This document shows, piece after piece, positions 25,646-36,372 of a stretch of DNA of 64,000 bases (within the stretch, counting starts at the first letter, position 1; every line of letters starts with the position of its first letter). Source of the DNA: Terriglobia bacterium (GTDB taxonomy: Bacteria; Acidobacteriota; Thermoanaerobaculia; Thermoanaerobaculales; Thermoanaerobaculaceae); assembly GCA_020073245.1 (NCBI GenBank), contig JAIQFQ010000001.1, forward strand, positions 604,001 through 668,000, read 5' to 3'. A model generated the notes under the pieces. The model was not told the origin of the DNA, did not search any database, and was given only the letters and a program-made list of their open reading frames with translations. A program made the position numbers and the translations under genes.

Positions 25646-26862
25646 GGGAGCAGTTCTCCGCCCAGGTCCTGCACCGCCTTGATGAGGCGGGGCCCAACTT
25701 CGGGAAACGCCGAGATCACACGCGCCCAGTTGGGGAGCGCCGGCGTGCCGAGAGGGTCCTCCTGGAACTGCTGAGAGCCTTCTGCCAGCGCGCGAGTGAA
25801 CGTGTCGAGGGTTTCCTCCTCCGCATGGCGGTCAAACTCCAACCCGTTGAATGTGGCGACCGCAAACGAGTCGGAGACCGCGTCTTCGCCGTAGCGGTGA
25901 TAGGCCACGCGCAGGCCCTTGAACGTCCCCTCGTCGAGCATGACTCCCGCCGCAGCGAGCGTGCGCAGGACGTGCTTGACGATGTCCACTGCCATGCGGT
26001 GCAGACCCTGACTCGGATCCAGCGGTGAGAGCACTTGGTGCTTGTGCTCGAACAGGTCGGCGACGTTGGCCTGGCAGATGCGTCGCGCGGAGCGGTGGCG
26101 CAGCACCTCGAACAGCAACCCAACCTCGAGACCCCAGTCGCCCGGAATGCGGAGCAATCGCAGCAAATCGGCGTTGAGCGCGATCTCGCCGGCGAGCGGG
26201 TAGCGAAACGCCGCGAGATAGGAGAGAAAAGGATGGCGGCCGACAATGTCGCCTAGCGCTTGGAGGAGCGGCCGAACCAGCAGGCGCGTGGCACGTCCAT
26301 GCAGGCGCTTAGTGGAACGCGCGTAGTACGCCTTGCAGAAATCAAACTCCAGCGAGGGATGGAGGATCGGATAGACGAGGTTGGCGAGCAGGGAGCGGTT
26401 GTAGTCGACCACGTCGGCGTCGTGGAGGGCGACAGCACGCGCCCGGCTCTCCGCCAGCACGTAGCCGAGCGCCATCCACACGGCGCGGCCTTTGCCAGGG
26501 TCGGATAGCTTTGTGCCTCGGCTCTCGATTTCGTCGCGAATCTGACGTATCGCGGGCCCATCGTTCCACAACACCACGGTACGATGCTTGAGTGCGCGGA
26601 AGTAGGTGCGCGCTTGCTGGTAGCCGGCCTCGTCGGCGCAGTCGAGCGAGATCACCACGGTATCGAGAAACGAGGCTTTGGCCAGCTCCCGCACCATTCC
26701 GAGCAGTGCCGGTTGCTCTATTTCGGTCACCAAGCACGGAATGACCAGCGTGAGCGGGACGCGGCGGGCAAAGAAGGACAGTTCCTTCTCGCGGCCCTCC
26801 AGGTCGTCCGCGGAAAAGCGCGGCAGCGTTGTGATCGGTCCCCGCTGGTGAAAGTCACCCAT
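25642..26862 (-). CDS. gpgS: Glucosyl-3-phosphoglycerate synthase (GT81-like)
   Basis: A 406-residue retaining glycosyltransferase. The N-terminal fold has TLVIPCLVTEIEQPAL, the donor loop SDPGKGRAVWMALGYVL (120-136) and a metal motif HDADVVDY (147-154, DAD 148-150). GDWGLEVGLLFEVLRH (241-256) and EHKHQVLSP (272-280) are signatures of GpgS enzymes of the GT81 family, which join NDP-glucose to 3-phosphoglycerate. It starts the operon gpgS - HAD phosphatase - second GT - MscS-like channel. All spacings are overlaps or 1-2 bases, so one transcript should make and export a glucosylglycerate-type compatible solute. Length is in the family range. A mannosyl-3-phosphoglycerate synthase is less likely because of the GDWGLEVG motif. 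Confidence 0.82.
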   Translation of the reverse strand: MGDFHQRGPITTLPRFSADDLEGREKELSFFARRVPLTLVIPCLVTEIEQPALLGMVRELAKASFLDTVVISLDCADEAGYQQARTYFRALKHRTVVLWNDGPAIRQIRDEIESRGTKLSDPGKGRAVWMALGYVLAESRARAVALHDADVVDYNRSLLANLVYPILHPSLEFDFCKAYYARSTKRLHGRATRLLVRPLLQALGDIVGRHPFLSYLAAFRYPLAGEIALNADLLRLLRIPGDWGLEVGLLFEVLRHRSARRICQANVADLFEHKHQVLSPLDPSQGLHRMAVDIVKHVLRTLAAAGVMLDEGTFKGLRVAYHRYGEDAVSDSFAVATFNGLEFDRHAEEETLDTFTRALAEGSQQFQEDPLGTPALPNWARVISAFPEVGPRLIKAVQDLGGELLP

Positions 26863-27255
26863 GACCCCTCCCAGGCCGGATTGCTTGTCGGTGCCTGCTT
26901 GCTAACGCCACAGAAAGGGAAAACATTCACGGCTACCCCCGCTCGCGCTGGGCCGCTCCAGGGGTCGTTCTCGCCCGGGGAACACGCGCCGCCCAGGTTC
27001 TCACAGCGCACCCTGCTCGGCAGCCCCCGAGGCAGACCGTCATGCTGGCGTGTGCGGGACCGCGCCTGGAGGACGGCCCATCAACGCCGACGGGGAAGTG
27101 TTGGAGAGTGAGGCCATTGTGTGATCGCGAAGCGCCCGGAAATTCATCCGCGCCCTCCACCGGTTGAACCGATTGGCGCCCACCAGTGCTCCCGTCTGTC
27201 CCGCCGAGTAGACAACTCGTCCATGTGGAGCCTTGGGGGTCCAATGGAGGTGCCC
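26863..27255. other. Divergent intergenic region, 393 bp
   Basis: This separates the osmolyte operon (minus strand) from the small exported protein (plus strand) and should carry both promoters. No gene or structured RNA is seen. A frame running through the end of it is an upstream extension of the plus-strand gene with no ribosome site. Confidence 0.5.
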
Positions 27256-27723
27256 ATGAGTCGCAAGCATTGGTTAATCGCGTTGGCCGGATTCGTGCTG
27301 GCCTGGCCAGAGGCGGCGCCCGCGGGCGAGTCCGCGCTTACCAAATGCACGATGACGTTCACGCTGAAGGGTTGGTCCGCAATTTACAAGACGGCCCAAG
27401 GCCACGGCGATATCGTCTGCAGTAACGGGCAGCGCTTGCCGGTGAAGCTTACCGTCCACGGCGGTGGCCTGACCTTTGGCAAGATGGATGTGCTCGAGGG
27501 TAAGGGCGATTTCTCCGCGGTGAAGGGGATCCACGAGGTGCTCGGTAGCTACGCCGCCGCCGAGGCAAATGCCGGTGCGCTCAAGGCCAGCCAAGCAGCC
27601 GTCTATACCAAGGGTGAGGTCTCCCTGGCTCTTGCCGGCACCGGGCGCGGCATCGGACTCGGCTTCGATTTCGGGAAGCTGGACATCGACCGCACACCAA
27701 TAACTCCGGCCCGCCAGAAGTAA
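27256..27723 (+). CDS. Small exported protein of unknown function
   Basis: A 155-residue protein. The signal peptide MSRKHWLIALAGFVLAWPEA has cleavage near APA-GE. The mature domain contains two cysteines (KCTMTF, IVCSNG), Gly-rich strands (KLTVHGGGLTFGKMDV) and a terminal Gly-rich strand GRGIGLGFDFGKLDID, suggesting a small beta-rich periplasmic domain with one disulfide. The pattern is loosely like small YSC84/EipA-type Gly-rich domains, but I cannot assign a family. ATG at 27256 follows GGAGGTGCCC. Single-gene unit. Confidence 0.78.
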   Translation: MSRKHWLIALAGFVLAWPEAAPAGESALTKCTMTFTLKGWSAIYKTAQGHGDIVCSNGQRLPVKLTVHGGGLTFGKMDVLEGKGDFSAVKGIHEVLGSYAAAEANAGALKASQAAVYTKGEVSLALAGTGRGIGLGFDFGKLDIDRTPITPARQK

Positions 27724-28052
27724 ACCCGCACAGGCCAGCAGGCGTGCCCTGGGCAGACGTGGAGGCACAAAGATCTCCGCCGTAGCGGACGCATCGGCCG
27801 CACCTGCGGTGGATTAAGCTAGGGTCACGAGCGGGGCCTGCTCGTCGCAGACCTAGCAAGACGCCGACAGCATCGCGGCAGCCAGGTCGGCTCGCCGGAC
27901 CATTCTCATCCCACGTCGGAGGTTTCCTCCGTATTCTCGTGCGCGCCCCACGTGCAAAACGGCATTGCAGCTGAGTTGAGTACCCGGAATGGCCTCCGCC
28001 AGTTAACAGTCGACTGCGCGCCGGCGCTTGCCGGTTCCCGTAGACTGCCACC
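27724..28052. other. Intergenic region, 329 bp, no gene seen
   Basis: Before truA there is no supported gene. No convincing promoter hexamers or hairpins were found by eye. Confidence 0.45.
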
Positions 28053-28838
28053 ATGCCGACGTATCGACTCCTGATCGAATACGAGGGGACGAAGTTCGCG
28101 GGTTGGCAGACACAGGCGCACGGACGGACCGTTCAGGGTGTGCTGCTCGATACCCTGCGCGGGCTCACGGGGGAACGCGGACTCGACCTCCAGGGGGCGG
28201 GACGTACGGATGCGGGCGTGCACGCGCTCGGCCAGGTGGCATCGCTGCGCTGCCGCCGGCCTCTCGACCCCCGGAAACTGCTCCGCGACCTGGAGCGCGA
28301 GTTGCCTGCCGACCTCGCAGTGCTCGACCTGAGTCCGGCGCCGAAGGGGTTCCACGCTCGCCACGATGCCGAGGCACGTGCGTACAGGTACCAGATCGCG
28401 ACGCGCCGCTCGGCGTTCGGCAAGCGCGTCTCTTGGTGGGTTGCGGAGAACATCGACACCGATGCGGTGGCCCACGCGGCAGCCGCATTTGTCGGGCGCC
28501 ACGACTTTCGCGCGTTCGCGCGCCGCGCGCGCGGGGTGGAGAGCACGATCGTCGAGGTGGAAGGATGCGAGGTCGCGGTTTCCGGCGGGTGCGTAATGGT
28601 CCGAACGGTCGCCAGTCACTTCCTCTGGAACCAGGTGCGCCGCATGGTCGGCGCGCTGGTGACGGTGGGGCGCGGTGACGCCGAGCCCTCTCATGTACCA
28701 CTCTGGCTATCGGGCAGAGCATCAGCGCCGCTGCTGGCCGCTCCCGCGGCCGGGCTGTTTCTGGAGGCTGTACGCTACCCAGGCACCGTGTGGCGACTTC
28801 CGCTGCTGGAACCGATCGGTTTGCCTTTTCGTACCTAG
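28053..28838 (+). CDS. truA: tRNA pseudouridine(38-40) synthase TruA
   Basis: A 261-residue enzyme that isomerises U38, U39 and U40 in the anticodon arm of many tRNAs. It begins YRLLIEYEGTKFAGWQTQ, the typical TruA N-terminus. The catalytic Asp53 lies in GAGRTDAGVHALGQV (48-62). A second conserved region, DFRAFARRARG (about 150-160), and HFLWNQVRRMVGALV (about 189-203) complete the family pattern. Length and motifs are normal. The short tail ending VWRLPLLEPIGLPF fits the family C-terminus. No ribosome site is strong; the ATG is the only sensible start. Confidence 0.96.
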   Translation: MPTYRLLIEYEGTKFAGWQTQAHGRTVQGVLLDTLRGLTGERGLDLQGAGRTDAGVHALGQVASLRCRRPLDPRKLLRDLERELPADLAVLDLSPAPKGFHARHDAEARAYRYQIATRRSAFGKRVSWWVAENIDTDAVAHAAAAFVGRHDFRAFARRARGVESTIVEVEGCEVAVSGGCVMVRTVASHFLWNQVRRMVGALVTVGRGDAEPSHVPLWLSGRASAPLLAAPAAGLFLEAVRYPGTVWRLPLLEPIGLPFRT

Positions 28839-28886
28839 TTTGAGACCCCGTCACCCGGTGCTACCCTGAGCGAGCGCGGAGGCGTG

Positions 28887-29972
28887 ATGGCTTTTGATCT
28901 CATAAAACTCCTCACGGACGTCTTCGACCCTCAGCCAGGTGAGGTTGTGACGGTCGCGTGCGACGTGCCGCGGGCGCTCGGGGAGGACACGCCGGCCTGG
29001 CAGGAGCGGCGGGCAATGGCGGCGGAATGGCAGCGAGCGTTCACAGCACTGGGACGCGGTCGGAGCTTCGCGGTGCGACCGTTGTTCACCTTTAGGGCCA
29101 GCGGGGCCAACGGCGCTGAGTTGCCCGCGATCGGGTCCATGGCGGGCCAGACGGTTCCGCTGCGGGACACCCTGCTGGGAAGCACGCTTGCCGTGCTTCT
29201 CACGGAGTACTCCGCCACCGCACCCCTCGATGTCTTGAGCCACATGAAGGAGGACTTTCGTGCCGCCTCAATGCCAGGGGTCGAAAAGCGAATGGAGAGG
29301 ACCGCACTTTCGGCTGATCACCACGAGGTGGCGCGTCGATGCAAGATCCTGGAAGACATCCTGCGCGGTGCCGTAACGCTCGAGGTCGCTTTTTCGACGG
29401 GCCACCGTTGCAGCTTTGACCTACGGTTCCGGAAACCCGAAGTGGATGACGGCGTCCTGCCCCGCTTCAAGCCCGGCGATCGCGTCATCAACCTGCCGTC
29501 CGGCGAGACCTTCATCGTTCCGTACGAGGGGGAGCAGGCCGGCAGCCGTTCGCAGACGGCGGGCATGATCCCGGTCCGCCAGGGCCAGGAGTTGATGTCC
29601 TACATCGTGGAGGAGAACCGGATCGTTAAGGTGGAGGGCAACGGCCCGACGGCTCGGACGATGCGCGCTTTCTTCGCCGCCGACCCCGCTCGCACCAACA
29701 TCGCCGAGGTTGCCTTCGGCTGCAACGAGTGGGCACAGGTGACCGGCAACGTCCTGGAGGACGAGAAAGCGGGCTTCCACTGGGCGTATGGGCGGTCCGA
29801 TCACCTCGGTGGCGTCACCGGCGTCGCGCAGTTCATCCAGCCCGACACGGTGGTCCACCAGGACGTCGTGTACGCAAAGGGGAACCCCATCCAGATCGCG
29901 GAGGCGACCGCAGTTCGTCAGGATGGCAGCAGGACCCGGATCATCCGCAACGGCGCGTACGTGGTGTTCTAG
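28887..29972 (+). CDS. M29-like aminopeptidase
   Basis: A 361-residue metallo-peptidase of the M29 (thermophilic aminopeptidase T) type. Expected ligand motifs are visible in the C-terminal half: NLPSGE (202-207), Glu274 in EVAFG, EDEK (291-294), HWAYGRSDH (298-306) and HQD (324-326), matching the Glu, Glu, His and His-x-Asp set of the dinuclear site. The N-terminal half is more variable. M29 enzymes release N-terminal amino acids in the cytoplasm. A GTG three bases earlier (28884) was not used because GGAGG is better spaced before the ATG. It follows truA by 48 bases and converges with the APC permease. Confidence 0.78.
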   Translation: MAFDLIKLLTDVFDPQPGEVVTVACDVPRALGEDTPAWQERRAMAAEWQRAFTALGRGRSFAVRPLFTFRASGANGAELPAIGSMAGQTVPLRDTLLGSTLAVLLTEYSATAPLDVLSHMKEDFRAASMPGVEKRMERTALSADHHEVARRCKILEDILRGAVTLEVAFSTGHRCSFDLRFRKPEVDDGVLPRFKPGDRVINLPSGETFIVPYEGEQAGSRSQTAGMIPVRQGQELMSYIVEENRIVKVEGNGPTARTMRAFFAADPARTNIAEVAFGCNEWAQVTGNVLEDEKAGFHWAYGRSDHLGGVTGVAQFIQPDTVVHQDVVYAKGNPIQIAEATAVRQDGSRTRIIRNGAYVVF

Positions 29973-29998
29973 TCCAGGGGGCGCCGCCGAGCCGGCGG

Positions 29999-31468
29999 TC
30001 ACACCGCGGGCGGGCGGTTGAGAGCAGATCGTTTGTGCCCGTAAAAGATGTAAATCGTCAGCCCGACGGCCAGCCACACCGCGAACCTTACCCAGGTGAC
30101 GACCGGCAATCCGGCCGCGAGGAACAGGCAGGCCCCGACCGAGACTGCCGGCAGCCACGGGACGAACGGCACCGAAAACGGACGCTTCGCCTCCGGATGC
30201 GTCCGCCGGAGCACGATGACGCCGGCCGAGACGAGTGCGAACGCGAACAGCGTGCCGATATTCGTGAGGTCCACCATCTCCTCGATGTTGGCGAAGCTCG
30301 CGAACGCTGCCACCAGCACGCCCGTGAGGATTGTCGTGACATGCGGCGTGCGGTACTTGGGGTGGACTCGGGCGAACGCCTGCGGCAGCAGGCCGTCGCG
30401 CGCCATCGAGAAGAAGATGCGCGGCTGACCGAGCTGGAACACCAGCAGCACCGCCGTGTGTGCGGCGACCGAACCGACCGCCACGATCCCGGCGGCCCAG
30501 CCGAGGTTGTAGCGGTTCATCGCGACGGTGAGCGGCTCGGCGGTGTGAAGGTCGAACCACGGCACCATCCCCGTCACGACCGCCGCCACCAGGATGTAGA
30601 TGAAGGTCGAGATGATGAGCGAGCCGATGATCCCGCGCGGCAGGTCCCGGCCCGGGTTTCTGGTCTCCTCGGCCGCGGTGGAGACCGCGTCGAAGCCGAT
30701 GTACGCGAAGAACACGATCGCGGCGCCGGCCCAGATCCCGTGCCACCCGTTGGGCATGAACGGCTTCCAGTTGGTGGGTTGAACGTACTTGAACCCGACG
30801 ACAACGAAGAAGGCGAGGACGATCAGTTTCATGATCACCATGATGGCGTTGAGCCGCGACGACTCCTTCACACCGATGACCAGCACCCAGGTGATCAGCA
30901 GGACGATCGCCGCCGCCGGGAGGTTCATCATGATCGGTACGCCGCCGATGTGTGGCGCCGCCGCGACGATCGACGGGGTCGCGAGCCCGGTTCGGAGGTC
31001 TGTCGTTAGCCAGGGAGGGAGCACGATCCCGACCCCTCGGAGCATCTCGCAGAAGTACCCTGACCAGGAGATGGCCACCGCGACGTTGCCGACCGCGTAC
31101 TCGATGATGAGGTCCCACCCGATGATCCACCCCGCGAGCTCGCCAAGGGTGGCGTAGGTGTAGGTGTAGGCGGACCCGGAGATCGGCACCAGAGCCGCAA
31201 GCTCGGCGTAACACAGCGCCGCAAGGCCGCACACCGCCGCCGTCAGGACAAACGAGAGAATGATGCCGGGGCCCGCCCCCGGGCGGGCCGCGTCGCCCGC
31301 TGCCGCAGTTCCGACGGTGGCGAAGATCCCCGCCCCGATAATCGCGCCGATACCCAGACCGATCAAGTCCCATACGCCGAGGGCTCGTTTCAGACGCGTG
31401 GCAGCGCTCTCTTCGAGCAGAGCCGCCAAGGGTTTTGTTCGCAAAAGGCTGGCCAGAACGCGATTCAT
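29999..31468 (-). CDS. APC-family amino acid permease (first of a tandem pair)
   Basis: A 489-residue integral membrane protein with about 12-13 hydrophobic helices. GLGIGAIIGAGIFATVG near residue 38 is the conserved APC substrate-site helix 1, and the YTYTYATLGELAGWIIGWDLIIEY region matches the CAT (cationic amino acid transporter) branch. GFDAVSTAAEETRNPGRDLPRGI (about 240) is the conserved helix-6 segment of that branch. It most likely imports amino acids with protons. The next gene upstream encodes a paralog with the same order of motifs. The start is ATG at 31468 with a weak GGA upstream; the annotated frame could begin 12 codons earlier. Confidence 0.9.
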   Translation of the reverse strand: MNRVLASLLRTKPLAALLEESAATRLKRALGVWDLIGLGIGAIIGAGIFATVGTAAAGDAARPGAGPGIILSFVLTAAVCGLAALCYAELAALVPISGSAYTYTYATLGELAGWIIGWDLIIEYAVGNVAVAISWSGYFCEMLRGVGIVLPPWLTTDLRTGLATPSIVAAAPHIGGVPIMMNLPAAAIVLLITWVLVIGVKESSRLNAIMVIMKLIVLAFFVVVGFKYVQPTNWKPFMPNGWHGIWAGAAIVFFAYIGFDAVSTAAEETRNPGRDLPRGIIGSLIISTFIYILVAAVVTGMVPWFDLHTAEPLTVAMNRYNLGWAAGIVAVGSVAAHTAVLLVFQLGQPRIFFSMARDGLLPQAFARVHPKYRTPHVTTILTGVLVAAFASFANIEEMVDLTNIGTLFAFALVSAGVIVLRRTHPEAKRPFSVPFVPWLPAVSVGACLFLAAGLPVVTWVRFAVWLAVGLTIYIFYGHKRSALNRPPAV

Positions 31469-31602
31469 TCCGCGCAGGCTACCGGTGAAACGCCTGTAGC
31501 GCAACTGGGAGCATCACCGAGCGCAGGAGAAGGTTGCTCCCAGTTCGCGAGTCTCCTCCTCCGTCTCGCCGCGACCGGGGATGACCCGGTGCGAGGCCAC
31601 GG

Positions 31603-33156
31603 TCAGCGGGCGACCGGACCGTCGGGTGGATCGGCCAACGCTGGCATGCGCTCGGTCACCGATTCGCTCGCTCGCAACTCGGCGAGGACACTGTGGTGAC
31701 GCCCGTAGCCGAAGTAAATCACGAAACCGATGAGGAGCCACACGAAGAGGCGGAGCCAGTTCTGCCCGGGCAACGAGAACATCAGCAGCAGACAGAACGC
31801 GATCCCCAGGATCGGCACGACGATCCCGAACGGCGCCTTGAACGGACGCTCGGCGTTCGGGTTCGTGTACCGCATGATGAGCACCGAAATGCACACGATC
31901 ACGAACGCCAGCAGCGTGCCGATGTTGGTCAGCTCCGCGAGGATGCGCAGCGGCAGGAACGCCCCGAGGATCGCCACCACGATTCCGGTCAGGATGGTGG
32001 ACTTCCACGGCGTCCGGAACCTCGGGTGGACGGCACCGAAGACGCTTGGCGGCAACAGACCGTCGCGGGCGATTGCGAGCAGCACGCGCGGCTGGGACAG
32101 CATCATCACAAGCAGCACCGAGGTGATGCCGGTGAGCGCCCCGAGCGACACCAGGAGCTGCGCCCACGGAAGGCCAACCTGCTTGAACGCGTTGGAGACC
32201 GGGGCGTCGATGTCGATCTTGTCGTACGGCACCATGCCAGTCAGGATCGCCGACACCGCGATGTACAGCACAGTGCAGACGAGCAACGACGAGATGATGC
32301 CGATCGGGACGTCGCGGTGCGGGTGCCTGGCCTCCTCGGCGTGGGTCGAGACCGAGTCGAACCCGATGTACGCGAAGAAGATGATGGCGGCGCCCGCGAG
32401 CATCCCGAGCGGCTGCCCGCCGGCGTCCGACTGCCCCAGCACGGTCTTGCCGAAGAACGAGACACCGGTGAACCCGAAGGGTGCGAACGGGTGCCAGTTG
32501 GCGGGATTGACGTAGAACGCGCCAACGATGATCACGAAGAACACGATAACGAGCTTGATTCCGACCATCGTCGCATTGAAGCTGGCGCTCTCGCGGATAC
32601 CCTTCACCAGGATCGCAGTGATGACCAGCGTGATCATGATCGCGGGCAGGTCGAGCGTAGTGCCGGTGGAGATGATCCGCCCGACCCCGGGATCGTAATC
32701 GAACGGCGCCCGCGTCATGCCGTGCGGGACGTGGTAGCCAAAAATGCCTATGAAGTCCTGAAAGTAGTGCGACCACCCGTGCGCCACGGTCGCCGAGACC
32801 ACGGTGTACTCGAGCACGAGGTCCCACCCGATGATCCACGCGAACAGCTCACCCATGGTCGCGTAGGCGTAGGTGTAGGCAGAGCCAGCCACCGGTACCA
32901 TCGAAGCGAACTCCGCGTAGCACAGCGCCGCGAAAACGCACGCGATGCCGGAGACCACGAACGAGAGGATGAGGGCCGGCCCCGCGTTATCGTGCGCGGC
33001 TTTGCCGGTGAGGACGAAGATGCCCGTGCCGATGATGGCGCCTATGCCAAGGCTCGAGAGTTGGATCGGCCCCAGGATTCGGCGGAGCCGATTTTCGCCC
33101 TTCATCTCCGCGAGCAGCATCGCCAGTGGTTTCGTCGCCAGCAGTTGTCGCGTCAT
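31603..33156 (-). CDS. APC-family amino acid permease (second of a tandem pair)
   Basis: A 517-residue permease of the CAT-type APC family. It has the same landmarks as its neighbour: SLGIGAIIGTGIFVLTG, YTYAYATMGELFAWIIGWDLVLEY and GFDSVSTHAEEARHPHRDVPIGI. Compared with the first copy it has a longer periplasmic loop with GIFGYHVPHGMTRAPFDYD, which may reflect different substrate preference. A GAGGAGG lies 8 bases before the ATG at 33156. Both permeases, on the same strand, look like an old local duplication followed by divergence. Confidence 0.9.
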   Translation of the reverse strand: MTRQLLATKPLAMLLAEMKGENRLRRILGPIQLSSLGIGAIIGTGIFVLTGKAAHDNAGPALILSFVVSGIACVFAALCYAEFASMVPVAGSAYTYAYATMGELFAWIIGWDLVLEYTVVSATVAHGWSHYFQDFIGIFGYHVPHGMTRAPFDYDPGVGRIISTGTTLDLPAIMITLVITAILVKGIRESASFNATMVGIKLVIVFFVIIVGAFYVNPANWHPFAPFGFTGVSFFGKTVLGQSDAGGQPLGMLAGAAIIFFAYIGFDSVSTHAEEARHPHRDVPIGIISSLLVCTVLYIAVSAILTGMVPYDKIDIDAPVSNAFKQVGLPWAQLLVSLGALTGITSVLLVMMLSQPRVLLAIARDGLLPPSVFGAVHPRFRTPWKSTILTGIVVAILGAFLPLRILAELTNIGTLLAFVIVCISVLIMRYTNPNAERPFKAPFGIVVPILGIAFCLLLMFSLPGQNWLRLFVWLLIGFVIYFGYGRHHSVLAELRASESVTERMPALADPPDGPVAR

Positions 33157-33246
33157 GCGAGCGCCCTCCTCGCGAATACGAACGATCCAGTCACCCAACT
33201 CGGAGTCGGTAAACTCAGGGGGTCTGCGGCCCCCGCCGCGGAGCGG

Positions 33247-33612
33247 TCAGAACAGCGTGCGTTCCACCTTGTGCTCAACGTCCCAGTTGTACTGGTACAC
33301 GAGGAGATCGAGCACGACTCGGTACCTGACCTCGACGCGCACCTGGGCCTGGTCCCGCGATACCTTGATGTCTTCCTTCTTGACCGGCAGGTGCTCCTCG
33401 ACTGCCTTGATGAGGATCGCGTCGGTGATCTTGTCATCGGTAAAGCGTGGCAGCGAGGCCTGCTCCGCCTCACGCTCGCAATAGTCCTGCAACTCGGCGA
33501 CGGCGAGCCTTGTGGGAACCACCCTGATCCCGATCAACAGGGCCGCCGCGAGCAGAACGAGGCCGACGATGCAGCCAATGTTGCCCTTCCCCGTCTCGCG
33601 CCAGTGGGCCAT
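33247..33612 (-). CDS. Small membrane-anchored protein (DUF4845-like)
   Basis: A 121-residue protein with one N-terminal transmembrane helix (GCIVGLVLLAAALLIGI, about 13-29) and an extracytoplasmic domain of alternating helices and strands (KKEDIKVSRDQAQVRVEVRY). The layout, a short helix followed by a small alpha/beta domain, is that of DUF4845-type proteins often found next to lepB, as here (83 bases downstream of the lepB stop). That assignment is tentative. GGGAGG lies 5 bases before the ATG at 33612. It may belong to the lepA-lepB transcript. Confidence 0.75.
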   Translation of the reverse strand: MAHWRETGKGNIGCIVGLVLLAAALLIGIRVVPTRLAVAELQDYCEREAEQASLPRFTDDKITDAILIKAVEEHLPVKKEDIKVSRDQAQVRVEVRYRVVLDLLVYQYNWDVEHKVERTLF

Positions 33613-33695
33613 GAGTACCTCCCCCGGATTCCGCACGCACATTGTAGCCCGGCAACGGTACCGGCCGGTTCCGTTCCTCGGAGGGCGCCTCGCCG

Positions 33696-34387
33696 CTAGT
33701 GCACCAGCGAGAAGGAACGCGCCCAACGCGTCCGGGTGAAGAAGTGGACGGCAACCGAGCCGAGTTGACGGAGGCGATCCCCCCACCCGCGCCACTCGTG
33801 GGAGTTTGGCTCCGCTTCGTACGACCAGTAGATGAAGAGGGCGCGCCCTTTGAAGTAGTCGCGGGGTACCGGACCCCAGAAGCGCGAGTCGTACGAGTTG
33901 TCGCGGTTGTCGCCCATGCAGAAGACCGAGCCGGCCGGGACGGTGAACGGTCCGAACTGGTCCCGGCGTCGGGCTTGGTCCGACACGAACTGACTGTTCG
34001 GGAAGACGACCGGGTCCTTGTGGACGAGGTGCGGGTTGACCTCCTCCTTGCCGTTCACGAACACGACCTTGTCGCGCACCTCAAGAGTATCGCCCGGCAC
34101 CGCCACGGCCCGCTTGATGAAGTCCCGGTCAGGCTCCTGCGGGTACTTGAAAACGACCACGTCGCCGCGCCGGATGTCGCGGTACGGCATCAGGCGGTGG
34201 ATCGGGGTGTCCCAGTGTGGGGCGTAAACGAACTTGTTCACGAACAGGTGGTCCCCGACGAGGAGGTTATCCTCCATCGAGCCGGTGGGGATCTTGAACG
34301 CCTGCGCCACGAACGTGCGCGCGAACAGCGTGAAGATCACAGCCACCAGGATGGCTTCGTAGTACTCGCGAAACACGTGCCCTTTGC

Positions 34388-34391
<4 letters not shown>
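33696..34391 (-). CDS. lepB: Signal peptidase I
   Basis: A 231-residue membrane protease that removes signal peptides from exported proteins. The N-terminal anchor is [18 protein letters not shown] (11-28). The catalytic Ser38 lies in [13 protein letters not shown] and the general-base Lys93 in [28 protein letters not shown] near 165-179 is the conserved box E. The gene overlaps lepA by 4 bases (ATGA), a conserved lepA-lepB pairing. The upstream codons in this frame lie inside lepA and were excluded. The C-terminal tail after GRALFIYWS is slightly long and basic. Confidence 0.93.
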
Positions 34392-36187
<1,796 letters not shown>

Positions 36188-36304
36188 CAGGCTCCCCGTG
36201 CTCGCCTCGAAGGCTGTGAACTAGTGATTCTACACGAAGATGGGAGGCTCGAGGGCGTCGGTGAAAGGTCAGACGGGAGACGGCAAAGGTGAAACGGAAA
36301 AGGG

Positions 36305-36345
36305 CAAAGGGAAGGCAGCGGGAAGCTGGCCGCGTCTTCCCTTTG
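36305..36345 (-). terminator. Hairpin terminator candidate
   Basis: A perfect 10-bp stem (CAAAGGGAAG at 36305-36314 and its complement at 36336-36345) with a 21-base loop lies directly downstream of the minus-strand Cys-rich gene. On that strand it is followed by a T-rich stretch (CCCTTTTCCGTTTC). Confidence 0.42.
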
Positions 36346-36372
36346 ACCTCTTCCTCTTGACCCTTTCCCGCC

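Noticed and set aside
31693-33699. Long frame antisense to the second APC permease and neighbours
   Set aside because: His/Arg/Asp-rich shadow of hydrophobic coding sequence, no conserved motif.
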